Origin: Cryoendolithus antarcticus
Lineage: Eukaryota > Ascomycota > Dothideomycetes > Cladosporiales > Cladosporiaceae
Assembly (NCBI GenBank): GCA_002077065.1
Contig: NAJO01000008.1
Span: 806,001 to 870,000 of the forward strand
Length of the DNA: 64,000 nt
Direction: 5' to 3'
Both the position numbers and the translations under genes were made by a program. The notes under the pieces are model-generated. The model was given only the letters and a program-made list of their open reading frames with translations, was not told where the DNA came from and ran no database searches. This document shows positions 44,848-53,942 of the stretch, in pieces (the stretch's first letter is position 1; the number at the start of each line of letters is the position of its first letter).

Positions 44848-45711
44848 TTACCCAATCTCCACAACATCGTCGATGTGATTGCACATCGCCACAAACAAGT
44901 CAAAAAACAACTGCGTGTCACCCCGCTCCATCTCCATCTGCATAGTACCGCTGCGCTTGAACGTCTTGCGACTGCGGATGATGAGAGCGAGATAGTGGGC
45001 GCGCAGACGCGAGTCACTAGCCGGCGTGTTCGCATACGCATAGCGCGCGCTACGCAGGATCGTCGCTACGTCAATGCCAGTCTGCAGACCCTGCTTACGA
45101 AGAGCAAGGCGCTGCAAGTCGGCTAAGCCGAGACGAAGAGCCGTGCAGTAGATGACTGTGTCTCGGAGGAGGTAGTCGCCTACGCCCGGATGGTAGAGGG
45201 TGGCGGAATCGTTGAAACCGGTGAATTTGGCGGCTCCGGCATCCGTGAGGGGAGAGGTGCTGGCTGCCAGGTTGCCTGCAGCGGCCGAGTCATCCTCAAG
45301 GGACCACGTGTTGCGCTTCTTATCGAGCAAGAGGCGCGGGTAGTAGTCGCCTTTGTAGAGGTACTCGAGCACGGCGCTGAAGGTCTCGGGCAATTCGTCA
45401 GGCAACGAGATGCGTCGCTGGCCAGGAGAGGAGAAGAACTGCTCCCTGCAGGCCGAGGCTAGCCAAGGAGAGCGAGAGAGCACATCTTCGTGTGCAGCGA
45501 ACAACCGTTGGTCCTTACCCACAGCGATCGTGACGATAGCGCTGTTGAGCTTAGGCGACGCGCCTCCAATAGAAGGCGATGTCTCAGGTGTCTGGTTGTT
45601 CAGAGCGTCACGCAGGCGCTGCTTGGTGGCATCGTCGCGGAAGGAACGCTTCGAAATCTTCTTCGCCTTGCCCGCTCTGTCCTTTGACGCAGCAAAGGAC
45701 CGTTTGAACAT
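44848..45711 (-). CDS. BTB/POZ-domain protein
   Basis: 287 aa from the ATG at 45711 (MFKRSFAASKDRAG). The open frame extends upstream only through proline-rich codons without an ATG. The BTB fold is visible: VTIAVGKDQRLFAAHEDVLSRSPWLASAC, then RISLPDELPETFSAVLEYLYKGDYYP, the core POZ pattern in fungal BTB proteins that may act as adaptors in ubiquitin ligases or transcription. A Lys/Arg-rich N-terminus could be a nuclear signal. The last codons are GAG ATT GGG TAA, and GGGTAAGC is also a fair splice donor. Removing an intron of about 120 nt to the GCTGACAG at about 44730 would add a short C-terminal tail instead of stopping. Both ends are possible. Confidence 0.78.
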   Translation of the reverse strand: MFKRSFAASKDRAGKAKKISKRSFRDDATKQRLRDALNNQTPETSPSIGGASPKLNSAIVTIAVGKDQRLFAAHEDVLSRSPWLASACREQFFSSPGQRRISLPDELPETFSAVLEYLYKGDYYPRLLLDKKRNTWSLEDDSAAAGNLAASTSPLTDAGAAKFTGFNDSATLYHPGVGDYLLRDTVIYCTALRLGLADLQRLALRKQGLQTGIDVATILRSARYAYANTPASDSRLRAHYLALIIRSRKTFKRSGTMQMEMERGDTQLFFDLFVAMCNHIDDVVEIG

Positions 45712-46509
45712 CTTGAAGTCGAGTATGTTGGCGTGTCTCTCCGGGGGATGCAGTTTCCAAGCGAGCGATGGCGGGTGTGGTGGAAATGAGCGTGGAGGTG
45801 GTGGTGGTGGTGGGTCGATCGACGCGCGTGGCAAGAAAGTCCAGGGTGGACTTTGATGGTTGACTGCCGCGGTGACGAAGAAAGAAGAGCACGCGAGGGA
45901 CGACGAGTGTTTGTATGTATATCACCTGCACGCACGGTCCACTCAGCCTTGTAATCGTGCAGCCCTCACATGAAAGCAGGTTGTTACGATTTGGCCCCTG
46001 CCAACGACGAGCTAGCAGTCTACGGAGGCATTGGCGCGACGAACAAGCAGGTAGGATGATGTTTGGAGGCTGTTCTGGCTACATATATAGCCCCATGGTA
46101 CTTCATTACTCATATCGCGTATCTCACTCGTCATCACGTGCCCAATGGCTTCCCGTTGCGGCAGAGGCAGCAACGACGCCCGACCGTTGCCAAGATCGTG
46201 ACTCAGCTTAGGCACTGGGTCTCTGGCCGGCTGCTGCTTCTTAATGGATTGCACGGCGCTCTGCTGAAGCGCTGACTGGCTGTCGCGACTGCCTTTGACG
46301 CAGATCGCGCAACGCGTGGCAATAGCTGGATTCCCTGTAGCAGTGCATGGCGTCTTGAGCCAGAAAACACTTCGTCTGCCCGGGCTTCCGATCATCATGC
46401 TCACAAGGTCTTGAAATCCAGGACCGATGTATGGGTGCCATAATTGGTGGCAGCCAAGCAGCCTTGGGACCGGTTTACTAGGTGGCGTCGTATTCTAGCT
46501 TTGGATCCT
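45712..46509. other. Intergenic, no gene seen
   Basis: 798 bp between the BTB start and the Rtf2 stop; includes the BTB promoter and 5' leader. No supportable gene. Confidence 0.5.
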
Positions 46510-47409
46510 TCATCTTTTGCCTCCGGCGGCGGGCACACTATACCCCCTCGTCATGAAGTCTGCACTCTTGCCATGGTGAGATTCTCCATCACGGTTCGAG
46601 AACAGACTCGCCACGTTCTTGTTGTCCAGTCGGCGCTTCTTGGCAACTTCTTGCTCCTGCATGACTTTGGCCGTGAGGGTGGCGGTAGTTGCGTTGTTGA
46701 TCCGTGAGTGCTCAACTGGCTTGGCTTGCGCAGTTTTGCTGGACGCTTTGTTAGATTCCACTGGAGCGTCGGGCTTGCTGAAGGCGGACTGAGTTCCCTT
46801 CTCTGGCGACGCTTCGCGCTTTTTCCTCTTCTTCGGTTTCTCCCCGCCTGAAGCTTTCTTCAGCGAGTGCGTCAGTCCTCTATCTTTCAGCGCTTGCCGT
46901 CTCGACGCGAGCCTCGTGACATCCGCGTCTGCAGTGGACAAAATCGGGACCACGTCCTCTGCCGCGTACTCCCCATCGCAGGTCACACATCTCTCCCCCG
47001 CGACCTCCTTGATCGCCACTCCAGAGAATGCATGCCCACAGGGCACAATGTAGGCTGCCTTAGTCCCAGGCCCGAGCTTTGCTCCAGTGACAGGGCACTT
47101 CCAACCTCCATCACCATCCTCCTCGAACTTCACCTCCACCACATCTCGCAGCGAAGTGACTACACCGTTTGTCTCCTTTTCCGCTTGCCCACCAACTAGT
47201 AGCTCCAGTATTGTGTCTTTGTTGTAGAGTCGTCCGGTAGCGTCTGCGACCACAGGCGCCGCAAGGCGCTTACGGGTTATCGGATCGTACGTCCAGGCCC
47301 AGAGCTGCTGCTCTTGCTGAGTCTCCTTCAGCTGTGCGGTCGTTGGGCTCTTGGCGGCTTCCTTGACGAGCTCGCGGCGCGTAGGAATAGATCCGCCATC
47401 ATTCCCCAT
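46510..47409 (-). CDS. Rtf2 replication termination factor-family protein
   Basis: Single exon, 299 aa from the ATG at 47409. The start MGNDGGSIPTRRELVKEA is the near-invariant N-terminus of Rtf2 proteins, so the longer non-ATG upstream frame is not used. The Rtf2 domain continues WAWTYDPITRKRLAAPVVAD, LYNKDTILELL, and a RING-like zinc region: KCPVTGAKLGPGTKAAYIVPCGHAFSG then ERCVTCDGEYAAEDVVPI, with reduced zinc ligands as usual for the family. The C-terminus is Lys-rich and disordered with NLS-like KPKKRKKRE. Known roles include site-specific fork arrest and splicing in fission yeast. It is divergent from the pantothenate kinase gene. Confidence 0.93.
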   Translation of the reverse strand: MGNDGGSIPTRRELVKEAAKSPTTAQLKETQQEQQLWAWTYDPITRKRLAAPVVADATGRLYNKDTILELLVGGQAEKETNGVVTSLRDVVEVKFEEDGDGGWKCPVTGAKLGPGTKAAYIVPCGHAFSGVAIKEVAGERCVTCDGEYAAEDVVPILSTADADVTRLASRRQALKDRGLTHSLKKASGGEKPKKRKKREASPEKGTQSAFSKPDAPVESNKASSKTAQAKPVEHSRINNATTATLTAKVMQEQEVAKKRRLDNKNVASLFSNRDGESHHGKSADFMTRGYSVPAAGGKR

Positions 47410-47814
47410 TGCGCCTATGAATAACGGGCTTGATGTGTAGAAAGCACATGTAAGGTAGGCGAGGAGCACTTTTGGCTGGCGTTTCGTGATGACAGATGCA
47501 GGGTCCACAGCGACTGCCGGTCGACCTCGGTGGATTTCCTCACATCAGCTTCACATATCCGAGCTTCATTCCAACGACGTGCTTGCGTTGCATGGCTGAT
47601 TCTTCGATTTGCTTAATTCCGGTAGATTAGTGCACGCAGGTCGCTCGCCCTCTGCTTTCCAAGAATTTAGGCCGCGCTCGCGTGGTCAATATCGAGTCGG
47701 CCTACCGGATTAGGGAAATGCTCGTGCTTTGGTGATATGGTCTGATGTTGAGAAAAGGAGATCGGCTCCCATGAAATGCGACTCGAGGCTGAACTGAAGC
47801 AGTCCTAATTGTCA
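47410..47814. promoter_or_regulatory. Divergent promoter region, Rtf2/pantothenate kinase
   Basis: 405 bp between head-to-head genes. No further feature seen. Confidence 0.4.
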
Positions 47815-49272
47815 ATGACATCGACCATGGAAGCTGCAAATGAGCGTCCGGAGCGTCCCGGCAAACGAAGACGGGTATCAAGCTCAGTCGTCGACATGCA
47901 ATCAGCCATAGCGCAGCCAGGATCGATTAAAATTAATGTTACTGGAGCCTACATCATCGACCACGACTACGACGGGGATGGGTCAAGCAGTGGCAGCAGC
48001 CCAAGTCACGATGCAGATGAACATGAGCAAACTCACCAGCATCACAAGCGTGACATTCGACTTCCGAACCACACTTCTGTCGTCAGTCATGTCGCGGCAG
48101 ACATTGGCGGATCACTGGCTAAGGTTGTTTACTTCTCGCGGGAGAACGGGGATGCTGCTTCTGGAGGTCGACTGCACTTTCTATCGTTCGAGACTGAGAA
48201 GATCGACGACTGCATCGAGTATCTGCGATGGCTGCAGTCCAAACACAAAGCCACGAATGGTCCCAACGAGACGAATGGGATCAATGGAACTATGAAGCCT
48301 GAGCCCAAACTTTCGGTCTTTGCCACTGGAGGCGGCGCCTACAAATTTTATGACCTGATCAAATCGCGACTGGGCGTCGATCTGAGTCGGGAAGACGAGA
48401 TGGAGTGTCTGATCCGCGGTCTCGACTTCTTTATCACCGAGATTCCGGACGAAGTCTTCACATATCACGATGAAGACCAGGAGAACGTGATGCACTACCA
48501 ATCCGCCCGATCGGACGTGTACCCTTATCTACTCGTCAACATTGGTAGTGGCGTGAGTATGGTCAAAGTCGAGGGTCCCTCAAAGTATCAGCGAATAGGT
48601 GGAACTTCGCTTGGTGGCGGAACCTTGTGGGGAATCCTTTCACTTTTGACAGGAGTCACATCGTTCGATAACATGCTTGCCTTGGCCGACAAAGGCGACA
48701 ATAGCGCTGTCGACTTGCTTGTCGGCGACATATACGGCGAAGGCACGGGCTACGAGAAGATCGGCCTTAGCGAACGTACGATTGCTAGTAGCTTCGGCAA
48801 GGTGCTGAAGCGGAAGCGAGAAGCTGAGCGCACGGCTGAGGACGGAGGGACTTGGGTGAACAAAGGTGGCTATGGCAAGAAGCCACCAGTGCCCGAGACC
48901 AACGGATCGATCAACGGCGATACCACTATGCCGGCTGCGACAATCACAGGCGACAGCGGGCGCATGTTCAAGCCCGAAGATATTTCACGGAGTCTGCTAT
49001 ACGCAATCAGTAACAACATAGGCCAGATTGCATACTTGCAATCGGAGAAGCACAACTTACAACGCATCTACTTCGGCGGCTCGTTCATTCGCGGACACCA
49101 GCAGACTATACATACGCTCTCGTACGCTATTAAATTTTGGAGTAAGGGAAGTAAGCAAGCGTTCTTCTTGAGGCACGAGGGCTATTTGGGCGCTGTCGGT
49201 GCGTTCTTGCGAAGGAGGCCAGAGGGATGGGGAAGGCGAGGAAGTGTGGTCGAAGAAGAAGCCGTGAAGTGA
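47815..49272 (+). CDS. Pantothenate kinase, eukaryotic type II
   Basis: Single exon, 485 aa. Phosphorylates pantothenate with ATP, the first step of coenzyme A synthesis. The actin-like kinase fold shows phosphate-1 ADIGGSLAKVVYF, FATGGGAYKFYDLIKSRLGV, catalytic-region DEMECLIRGLDFFI, NIGSGVSMVKVEG and GGTSLGGGTLWGLL-like (ILSLLTGVTSFD), and a C-terminal IYFGGSFIRGH adenosine motif. A Ser/Gly and His-rich N-terminal extension of about 90 residues and an inserted linker at about residues 325-390 (KRKREAERTAEDGG to GDTTMPAATI) are typical of filamentous fungi. ATG at 47815 is the first in frame; a second lies four codons later. Confidence 0.94.
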   Translation: MTSTMEAANERPERPGKRRRVSSSVVDMQSAIAQPGSIKINVTGAYIIDHDYDGDGSSSGSSPSHDADEHEQTHQHHKRDIRLPNHTSVVSHVAADIGGSLAKVVYFSRENGDAASGGRLHFLSFETEKIDDCIEYLRWLQSKHKATNGPNETNGINGTMKPEPKLSVFATGGGAYKFYDLIKSRLGVDLSREDEMECLIRGLDFFITEIPDEVFTYHDEDQENVMHYQSARSDVYPYLLVNIGSGVSMVKVEGPSKYQRIGGTSLGGGTLWGILSLLTGVTSFDNMLALADKGDNSAVDLLVGDIYGEGTGYEKIGLSERTIASSFGKVLKRKREAERTAEDGGTWVNKGGYGKKPPVPETNGSINGDTTMPAATITGDSGRMFKPEDISRSLLYAISNNIGQIAYLQSEKHNLQRIYFGGSFIRGHQQTIHTLSYAIKFWSKGSKQAFFLRHEGYLGAVGAFLRRRPEGWGRRGSVVEEEAVK

Positions 49273-49754
49273 TCATGCAGGGAGCATCCAACTCTCCGTC
49301 TTTATCACACCTCGTGCTTTCGGATCTTACGAGAGCCGAATGCCATCAACATCACCAATGTAATTGGGCACCGACACTCTGACGCTAGCATTGGGCGCAG
49401 GGCTCGGACCTCGTGCAGAGCCGGCCTTCCGTCGAGCTCTACCTGTGCAACATGAACTTGAGAACGAGCAGTCGAAGATTGCGACTTCGCCATATATCAG
49501 CATTACAGCTACGGCGACAAACATGACACGCTTGTGAGCTTGCGCGAGGTTGGAACGATTGCGGACATATACATGTAAGGTAGCTTATGAAAGCATTGAG
49601 TCCGCGCTCGCGAGCTAAACAGCTACACTTGCGTCACTACCTTCCTATTCACCGCGAGAAGTATACTCACAAGTCGGCATCTTTCTCCTTCCATCATTCC
49701 ATGTAGATGACCTATACACCGTGACTGACAATAGCACCCCCCTTACTCACCGTC
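49273..49754. other. Intergenic, no gene seen
   Basis: 482 bp with the promoter of the next gene; nothing coding supported. Confidence 0.5.
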
Positions 49755-50873
49755 ATGGCGAACGAGTACCTCGCCGCACCTCGGAAGGCACCGGACTTAC
49801 AGATACCACAGTCTGAAGTCGCTGTCAAGGTATCGTGCATCGATAGTACGACTCGAGTGAAGCTGCCGATGGGCCCCTTGCTTCAGCCCGACTACACCGG
49901 AAAAGAGTTTCTCACCGGACCTGCTTTCTCGTTCCTCATCGAGCACCCTTCAGGTAAGAAGATCCTCTTCGACCTCGCTGTTCGTCACGACTGGCAGAGC
50001 TTGCCCTCATACCCTAAGTGGCGGAAGCTAGGCTGGGGCATTTACGTTGAGAAAGACGTCCCTACAATACTGTCTGATCATGGGATCGCCGTCGACGATG
50101 GCGCAATTGACGCGATCATCTGGAGTCACCACCACTGGGACCACACTGGTGACCCGAGCCTTTTCCCCTCGTCTACCGGCTTGGTGGTCGGACCCGGATT
50201 CAAGGAAGCCCACATGCCGCCTTCGAATCCCAACTCGACTCTCATGCCAACGGATTACGAAGGTCGTGCCGTACGAGAGATAGACTTCACCTCTAAGCCA
50301 TTCAAGATTGGCCGCTTCAACGCCTTCGACTACTTCGGTGACGGATCCTTTTACCTTCTCGACACGCCAGGGCATACTGTGGGCCACATCTGTGGCTTTG
50401 CTCGAACAACTACATCACCATCAACCTTCGTCTTCATGGGCGGCGACGCATCGCATCACGGCGGCGAGTTCAGGCCGACCGAGTATTTGCCCATTCCGAA
50501 GGAGCTGAAGCCATCACCCATGAAGCGTCGGGCGCCAGTATGTCCTGGGCATCTGCTAGAGGAGATCCATCCGCACAACACGTCGACAAAGCCGTTTTAC
50601 TACGTGACCGAAACCTTTGCGCACGACAAGAAGGTCGCGGATTGGACGATCGATGGCCTGGGAGAGATGGACTGTCAAGATAATGTGCTTCTGCTCACTG
50701 CGCACGACGACAGCATTGTTGATCCGGCGCAAATCGACTTTTATCCAAAGCCGCTGAACGACTGGCACGAGAAAGGGACAGCAAGGAAAGTGAAGTGGAT
50801 GTTTCTTGCCGACTTCGAGGGTGCTGTGGACGCTAAGGAGAACGGCGACGAGGCCTTCGTCTGGGCGAAGTAA
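49755..50873 (+). CDS. Metallo-beta-lactamase-fold hydrolase, lactonase-like
   Basis: Single exon, 372 aa. The zinc-binding signature HxHxDH is present as SHHHWDHTGD at about residue 126. Downstream come the LLDTPGHTVGHICGF His-containing motif and the bridging Asp in VFMGGDASHHGGEF. A segment before the first motif (GPAFSFLIEHPSGKKILFDLAVR) is the usual first-strand region. Such fungal proteins resemble N-acyl-homoserine-lactone lactonases and related hydrolases, but substrate specificity cannot be read here. There is no signal peptide, so it is cytosolic. It stands alone between pantothenate kinase and a decayed gene. Confidence 0.9.
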   Translation: MANEYLAAPRKAPDLQIPQSEVAVKVSCIDSTTRVKLPMGPLLQPDYTGKEFLTGPAFSFLIEHPSGKKILFDLAVRHDWQSLPSYPKWRKLGWGIYVEKDVPTILSDHGIAVDDGAIDAIIWSHHHWDHTGDPSLFPSSTGLVVGPGFKEAHMPPSNPNSTLMPTDYEGRAVREIDFTSKPFKIGRFNAFDYFGDGSFYLLDTPGHTVGHICGFARTTTSPSTFVFMGGDASHHGGEFRPTEYLPIPKELKPSPMKRRAPVCPGHLLEEIHPHNTSTKPFYYVTETFAHDKKVADWTIDGLGEMDCQDNVLLLTAHDDSIVDPAQIDFYPKPLNDWHEKGTARKVKWMFLADFEGAVDAKENGDEAFVWAK

Positions 50874-51152
50874 TGCTAGAGAGGACGTACCGGTGTATTC
50901 AAAAACAACGCTGTTCAATGTTCAAACTTGATGCTCAGTGCAAAGGACAGACTTCAAGATCACGAGCCACCGGGTCTTGGTCGCGATGATCGAAGAATCA
51001 ATCGACGATGTTGTCGACGTCAATCAACGTCGTATTGGGATTAAAATGATCTGTCGCGTCTCAAAATAACGACGCAGTCTTGTAGACGCATTCCTTTCCT
51101 CGCACTGGTCGTCGTGACTTGAGAACAGTTGCTTCGCTCCTCGTAAGGCAGC

Positions 51153-52553
51153 GTGCCACCCAAAGGTTCGAAGAAACGTGCACTTTCGAGCAGAGATACT
51201 AGTGATCAGCCAGCTGCGAAAGCACCAAGCGATATCAATGGCAGTGACGACACAGGCGAGGCTCACGGTCATGCGACTGGTGACGCAGGACATGGCGATG
51301 GGAACAAGGAGAAAGTGAGTTGCGTAGCCATGCCAATTGATCATGATACTGAGGGCCCGATCAGGCCAGAGACAGTATAGACTCCCTGTCTGATCACTAC
51401 ATCTGCGTCGATCGCATGCCATGGGACAAGCAGGCCGAGAACGAGGAGTGGGAAAGTACTAGCGATGGTTCAGAAGATGGTCGTGAAGACGCGGGTAGGC
51501 AAGATCCTGGCGACGACAGCAAAGAGTCACAGCTCAAGATGTTCAAGAAGCCTGCTGCAGACTATCCAGGATGGCAGTAGGTCATGATGTGGCGAAGCTG
51601 GACCAACCGCTGCGATTATGTGCGTCAGGCAGATTATCGCAAGACTGATCTGTTTGGCCTGTATATCTACAATGACTGGTATGGGTGGGGGCTGAGTGAG
51701 CTGATCGAGAATCTAGTATGACTCTAGTGTCGTGATCTGCGTGACGAGCATTCCTGATCATCACAGCTTGTCGACGTTGCTATCGTATCGCGCAAGAGAA
51801 AGCCCGATGTAAAGCATATGTGGGGCACCATGGCAGGTCTGGTCCACTGGCTGATGCTGCGGCGGAATGACTGGGTCGGTGGGTATCGTTTCCAGATCCA
51901 CAGACCTGGCTGACAGTGAGATAGATGGCGATGATGGCGATGGGACTGCAGAACGCTACGTGACGGTCGGCGATGCCTTTCTCGCTCTGCTGAACGAGGT
52001 CGACCGGCTAGGTCAGCTGAAAGCAGACTCGGAATTCTGACCAGGGCCTCGTGATGGCGCTGTATGTCCTGTGGGTTCAAAGGGAAGCCGATGTGATGAG
52101 CGGCATGCACGATGACCCATACTGGTACCATGAAATCGTAGGATACACACGGCATGCGTCCATCGATCTCACAGCTGCACCGTTCAAGGAAGCCAAGACC
52201 TTACTCGATCACATGGACGATGAGGTCGCCACCGACGAGGACGAAGAGGAAGAGAAGGTGCCACCCGAAGGCCAAGCCAAGCCATATCGATGGGGCTCCA
52301 AGGCAAGAGTAGGCCGCGTTCGAGCCGTTCGATGTCGCACAGCTCTCGTCGCTAAACTGTCCAGCAAATCAAGGACTTTGAGGAGATTTATGGCAAGTCC
52401 ACCCAGGGTGGAAAGCCAAAGTTTGAAGGCCACCAGTACGACATCACGAAGATGTCGAGAAGCGAACGAGCGTCTCATGCTTTCGATGACAAGGACCCGT
52501 GGGCGGACATCCCGATCAAGGAGCTCAAAGCAGGCAATATCTCGCTGCGGTAA
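51153..52553 (+). pseudogene. Decayed multi-exon gene, unrecognised family
   Basis: Coherent coding pieces run for 1.4 kb. The N-terminus PPKGSKKRALSSRD is preceded by GTG where ATG is expected. Later pieces include WTNRCDYVRQADYRKTDLFG, KHMWGTMAGLVHWLML, FLALLNEVDRLGQLKADSEF, DQGLVMALYVLWVQREADVM and FEEIYGKSTQGGKPKFEG, ending in TAA at 52551-52553. Three introns are intact and in phase: 51716-51766, 51879-51924, and 52303-52364, a GC-AG intron. Damage: the start codon, a TAG at 51578-51580, a frame break at the TGA 52038-52040 (fits a two-base loss) and no in-phase splice between the first two exons. Splice-site retention alongside these lesions suggests recent inactivation. It might instead be functional with unseen small introns. 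No domain recognised. Confidence 0.5.
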
Positions 52554-52731
52554 AGTAGCGGGGGTGTTGCTATAGGCCGGTCTTGCAGCTCAGTCCGCCG
52601 ATCTCTTTTTCTTGTACAGTAGACAGAGTCTTGTATGATCGATGTAGATGCGTGTATCGTGGTCGGGCCATGAGCCATCCTCGTTGGACTTCTTAGACGT
52701 CAAAACGTACACCTTCATCAACACAAGGTCC

Positions 52732-53301
52732 TCACTTCGGCGCAAAGAACACCTTCCGGTAATACCTCGCCTCCGCGATACTCTCCTCAATATCCTTCCT
52801 CGCCTCATGCGCCCCTTCCTTCCTCGGACTCCCCTTCAGCACCTCCACGCTAGCCCATCGCTTCGCAGCCTCCTTGATAGCACTCACATCAAAGATCCTA
52901 TGATGCAGCCACGAGACAACAGGCTTCCAAGGCTCTTTAGCCAAGAACCTCTGGTCCGCGTGCACTGTATTGCCAGCTAGTAGTGCTCGTCTCCGGTCCG
53001 GGACGTGGGTTTGGATGTATGCTAGGAGTTCTCCGGCGGCTCGTTCAGGTGTTGTGGTGGAGTCTAGACAGGCTTGGGTGAGGCCCGAGTCGCCGTGGTG
53101 GGAGGTACACCATTCGCCCATTGCATCTAGTTGTTCGGGGGTGTGGTGTATGATTGCTTCGTAGCCTTTGTCGTCGAGCGGATTGAGCTCATAGTCTGTT
53201 ATGATGCAGCAGAGAGACATGATCGTGTCTTTGTCGGTGTCGAGGCCGGTCATCTCGCAGTCGATCCAGACTAGAGGCTGGGTGGAGCGAGATTCGGGCA
53301 T
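52732..53301 (-). CDS. Oligoribonuclease, DEDDh 3'-5' exonuclease (Rex2/Orn family)
   Basis: Single exon, 189 aa from the ATG at 53301 (MPESRSTQPLVWIDCEMTGL). The open frame continues upstream but has no ATG. The DEDDh set is visible: WIDCEMTGLD (Asp, Glu), NTVHADQRFL (Asp), HHRIFDVS and EARYYRKVF (His or Tyr region with the last Asp in ESIAEARY context), matching oligoribonucleases that degrade 2-5-nt RNAs to mononucleotides in mitochondria or cytosol. Fungal orthologues often carry a mitochondrial leader, and the upstream in-frame segment is hydrophobic with Arg, but it lacks a start codon. An unseen first exon could supply one. Confidence 0.92.
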   Translation of the reverse strand: MPESRSTQPLVWIDCEMTGLDTDKDTIMSLCCIITDYELNPLDDKGYEAIIHHTPEQLDAMGEWCTSHHGDSGLTQACLDSTTTPERAAGELLAYIQTHVPDRRRALLAGNTVHADQRFLAKEPWKPVVSWLHHRIFDVSAIKEAAKRWASVEVLKGSPRKEGAHEARKDIEESIAEARYYRKVFFAPK

Positions 53302-53732
53302 GTTGGCGATATGGGAAGAGATTGTAAGTCGTAAGAGGTGTGAAAGTGGGAGCACGAATGTACATATGAGGTACGATAGAATTGCTAAGCCATATCTTAC
53401 ACGGAGTGGGCTCCGCACATTGACGAGATGATCAAGCGAACTACATGTGATACAATATGTACGCACTAGAGATCAGCTGGAAGGGACGATAGTTTTACCG
53501 GCGCAGCTGCACTAGCAGTAGCGTCGGGGTTTTGTATCTTCACGTGGCTCAAGTGTCCCATGTCTCCCCTGAGATGACTGTGATGCACCAACTATCTTGA
53601 GTGCTCTGGTCATTGCATACGAAGACTCCCAGGTCTCGAACCAACGAACGTCCCAGCAACTCCAATGTGCACCCCCGCCTACCATCCATGATCATCCCAC
53701 CAGAAATAGAAACATCCCGTTCCAAGCCTCCG
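53302..53732. other. Intergenic, no gene seen
   Basis: 431 bp between the oligoribonuclease start and the in-frame extension of the next minus-strand gene. Confidence 0.45.
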
Positions 53733-53942
53733 CTAGAAGCTACGCCCCCCAGCCCTCCTTTCAGCCCTCCTGCTTGCCCTCTCTGCCGCCCTCGCCGCCT
53801 TCCTAGCCGCCTTCGCCTCCTTCTTCTGCCTCTTCGCCTCGACCGCAGCCATCTGTGTCATCGCTCGACGCTCTCCCTCCGCCCTCACTCGCCGGAAAGC
53901 CTCCGCCGCGGCATTCACCCTTCGTCTCGCTTCAGCGGATTG
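53733..53942 (-). other. In-frame 3' extension after a TAG stop
   Basis: Directly after the stop of the 53943-55280 gene the same frame stays open for 69 codons to a second stop. The encoded peptide is strongly helical and charged (AEAFRRVRAEGERRAMTQ then KKEAKAARKAARAAERAS). The junction reads TAG CAA TCC, partly matching the TAG-CAR-YYA context known to promote readthrough. Alternatives: an unidentified intron spanning the TAG (a weak GTCGCG donor 54 nt upstream would keep the frame), or a chance open frame. Confidence 0.3.

Noticed and set aside
53302..53466. Upstream in-frame extension of the oligoribonuclease
   Set aside because: It contains no ATG; the family-typical N-terminus starts at the ATG at 53301.
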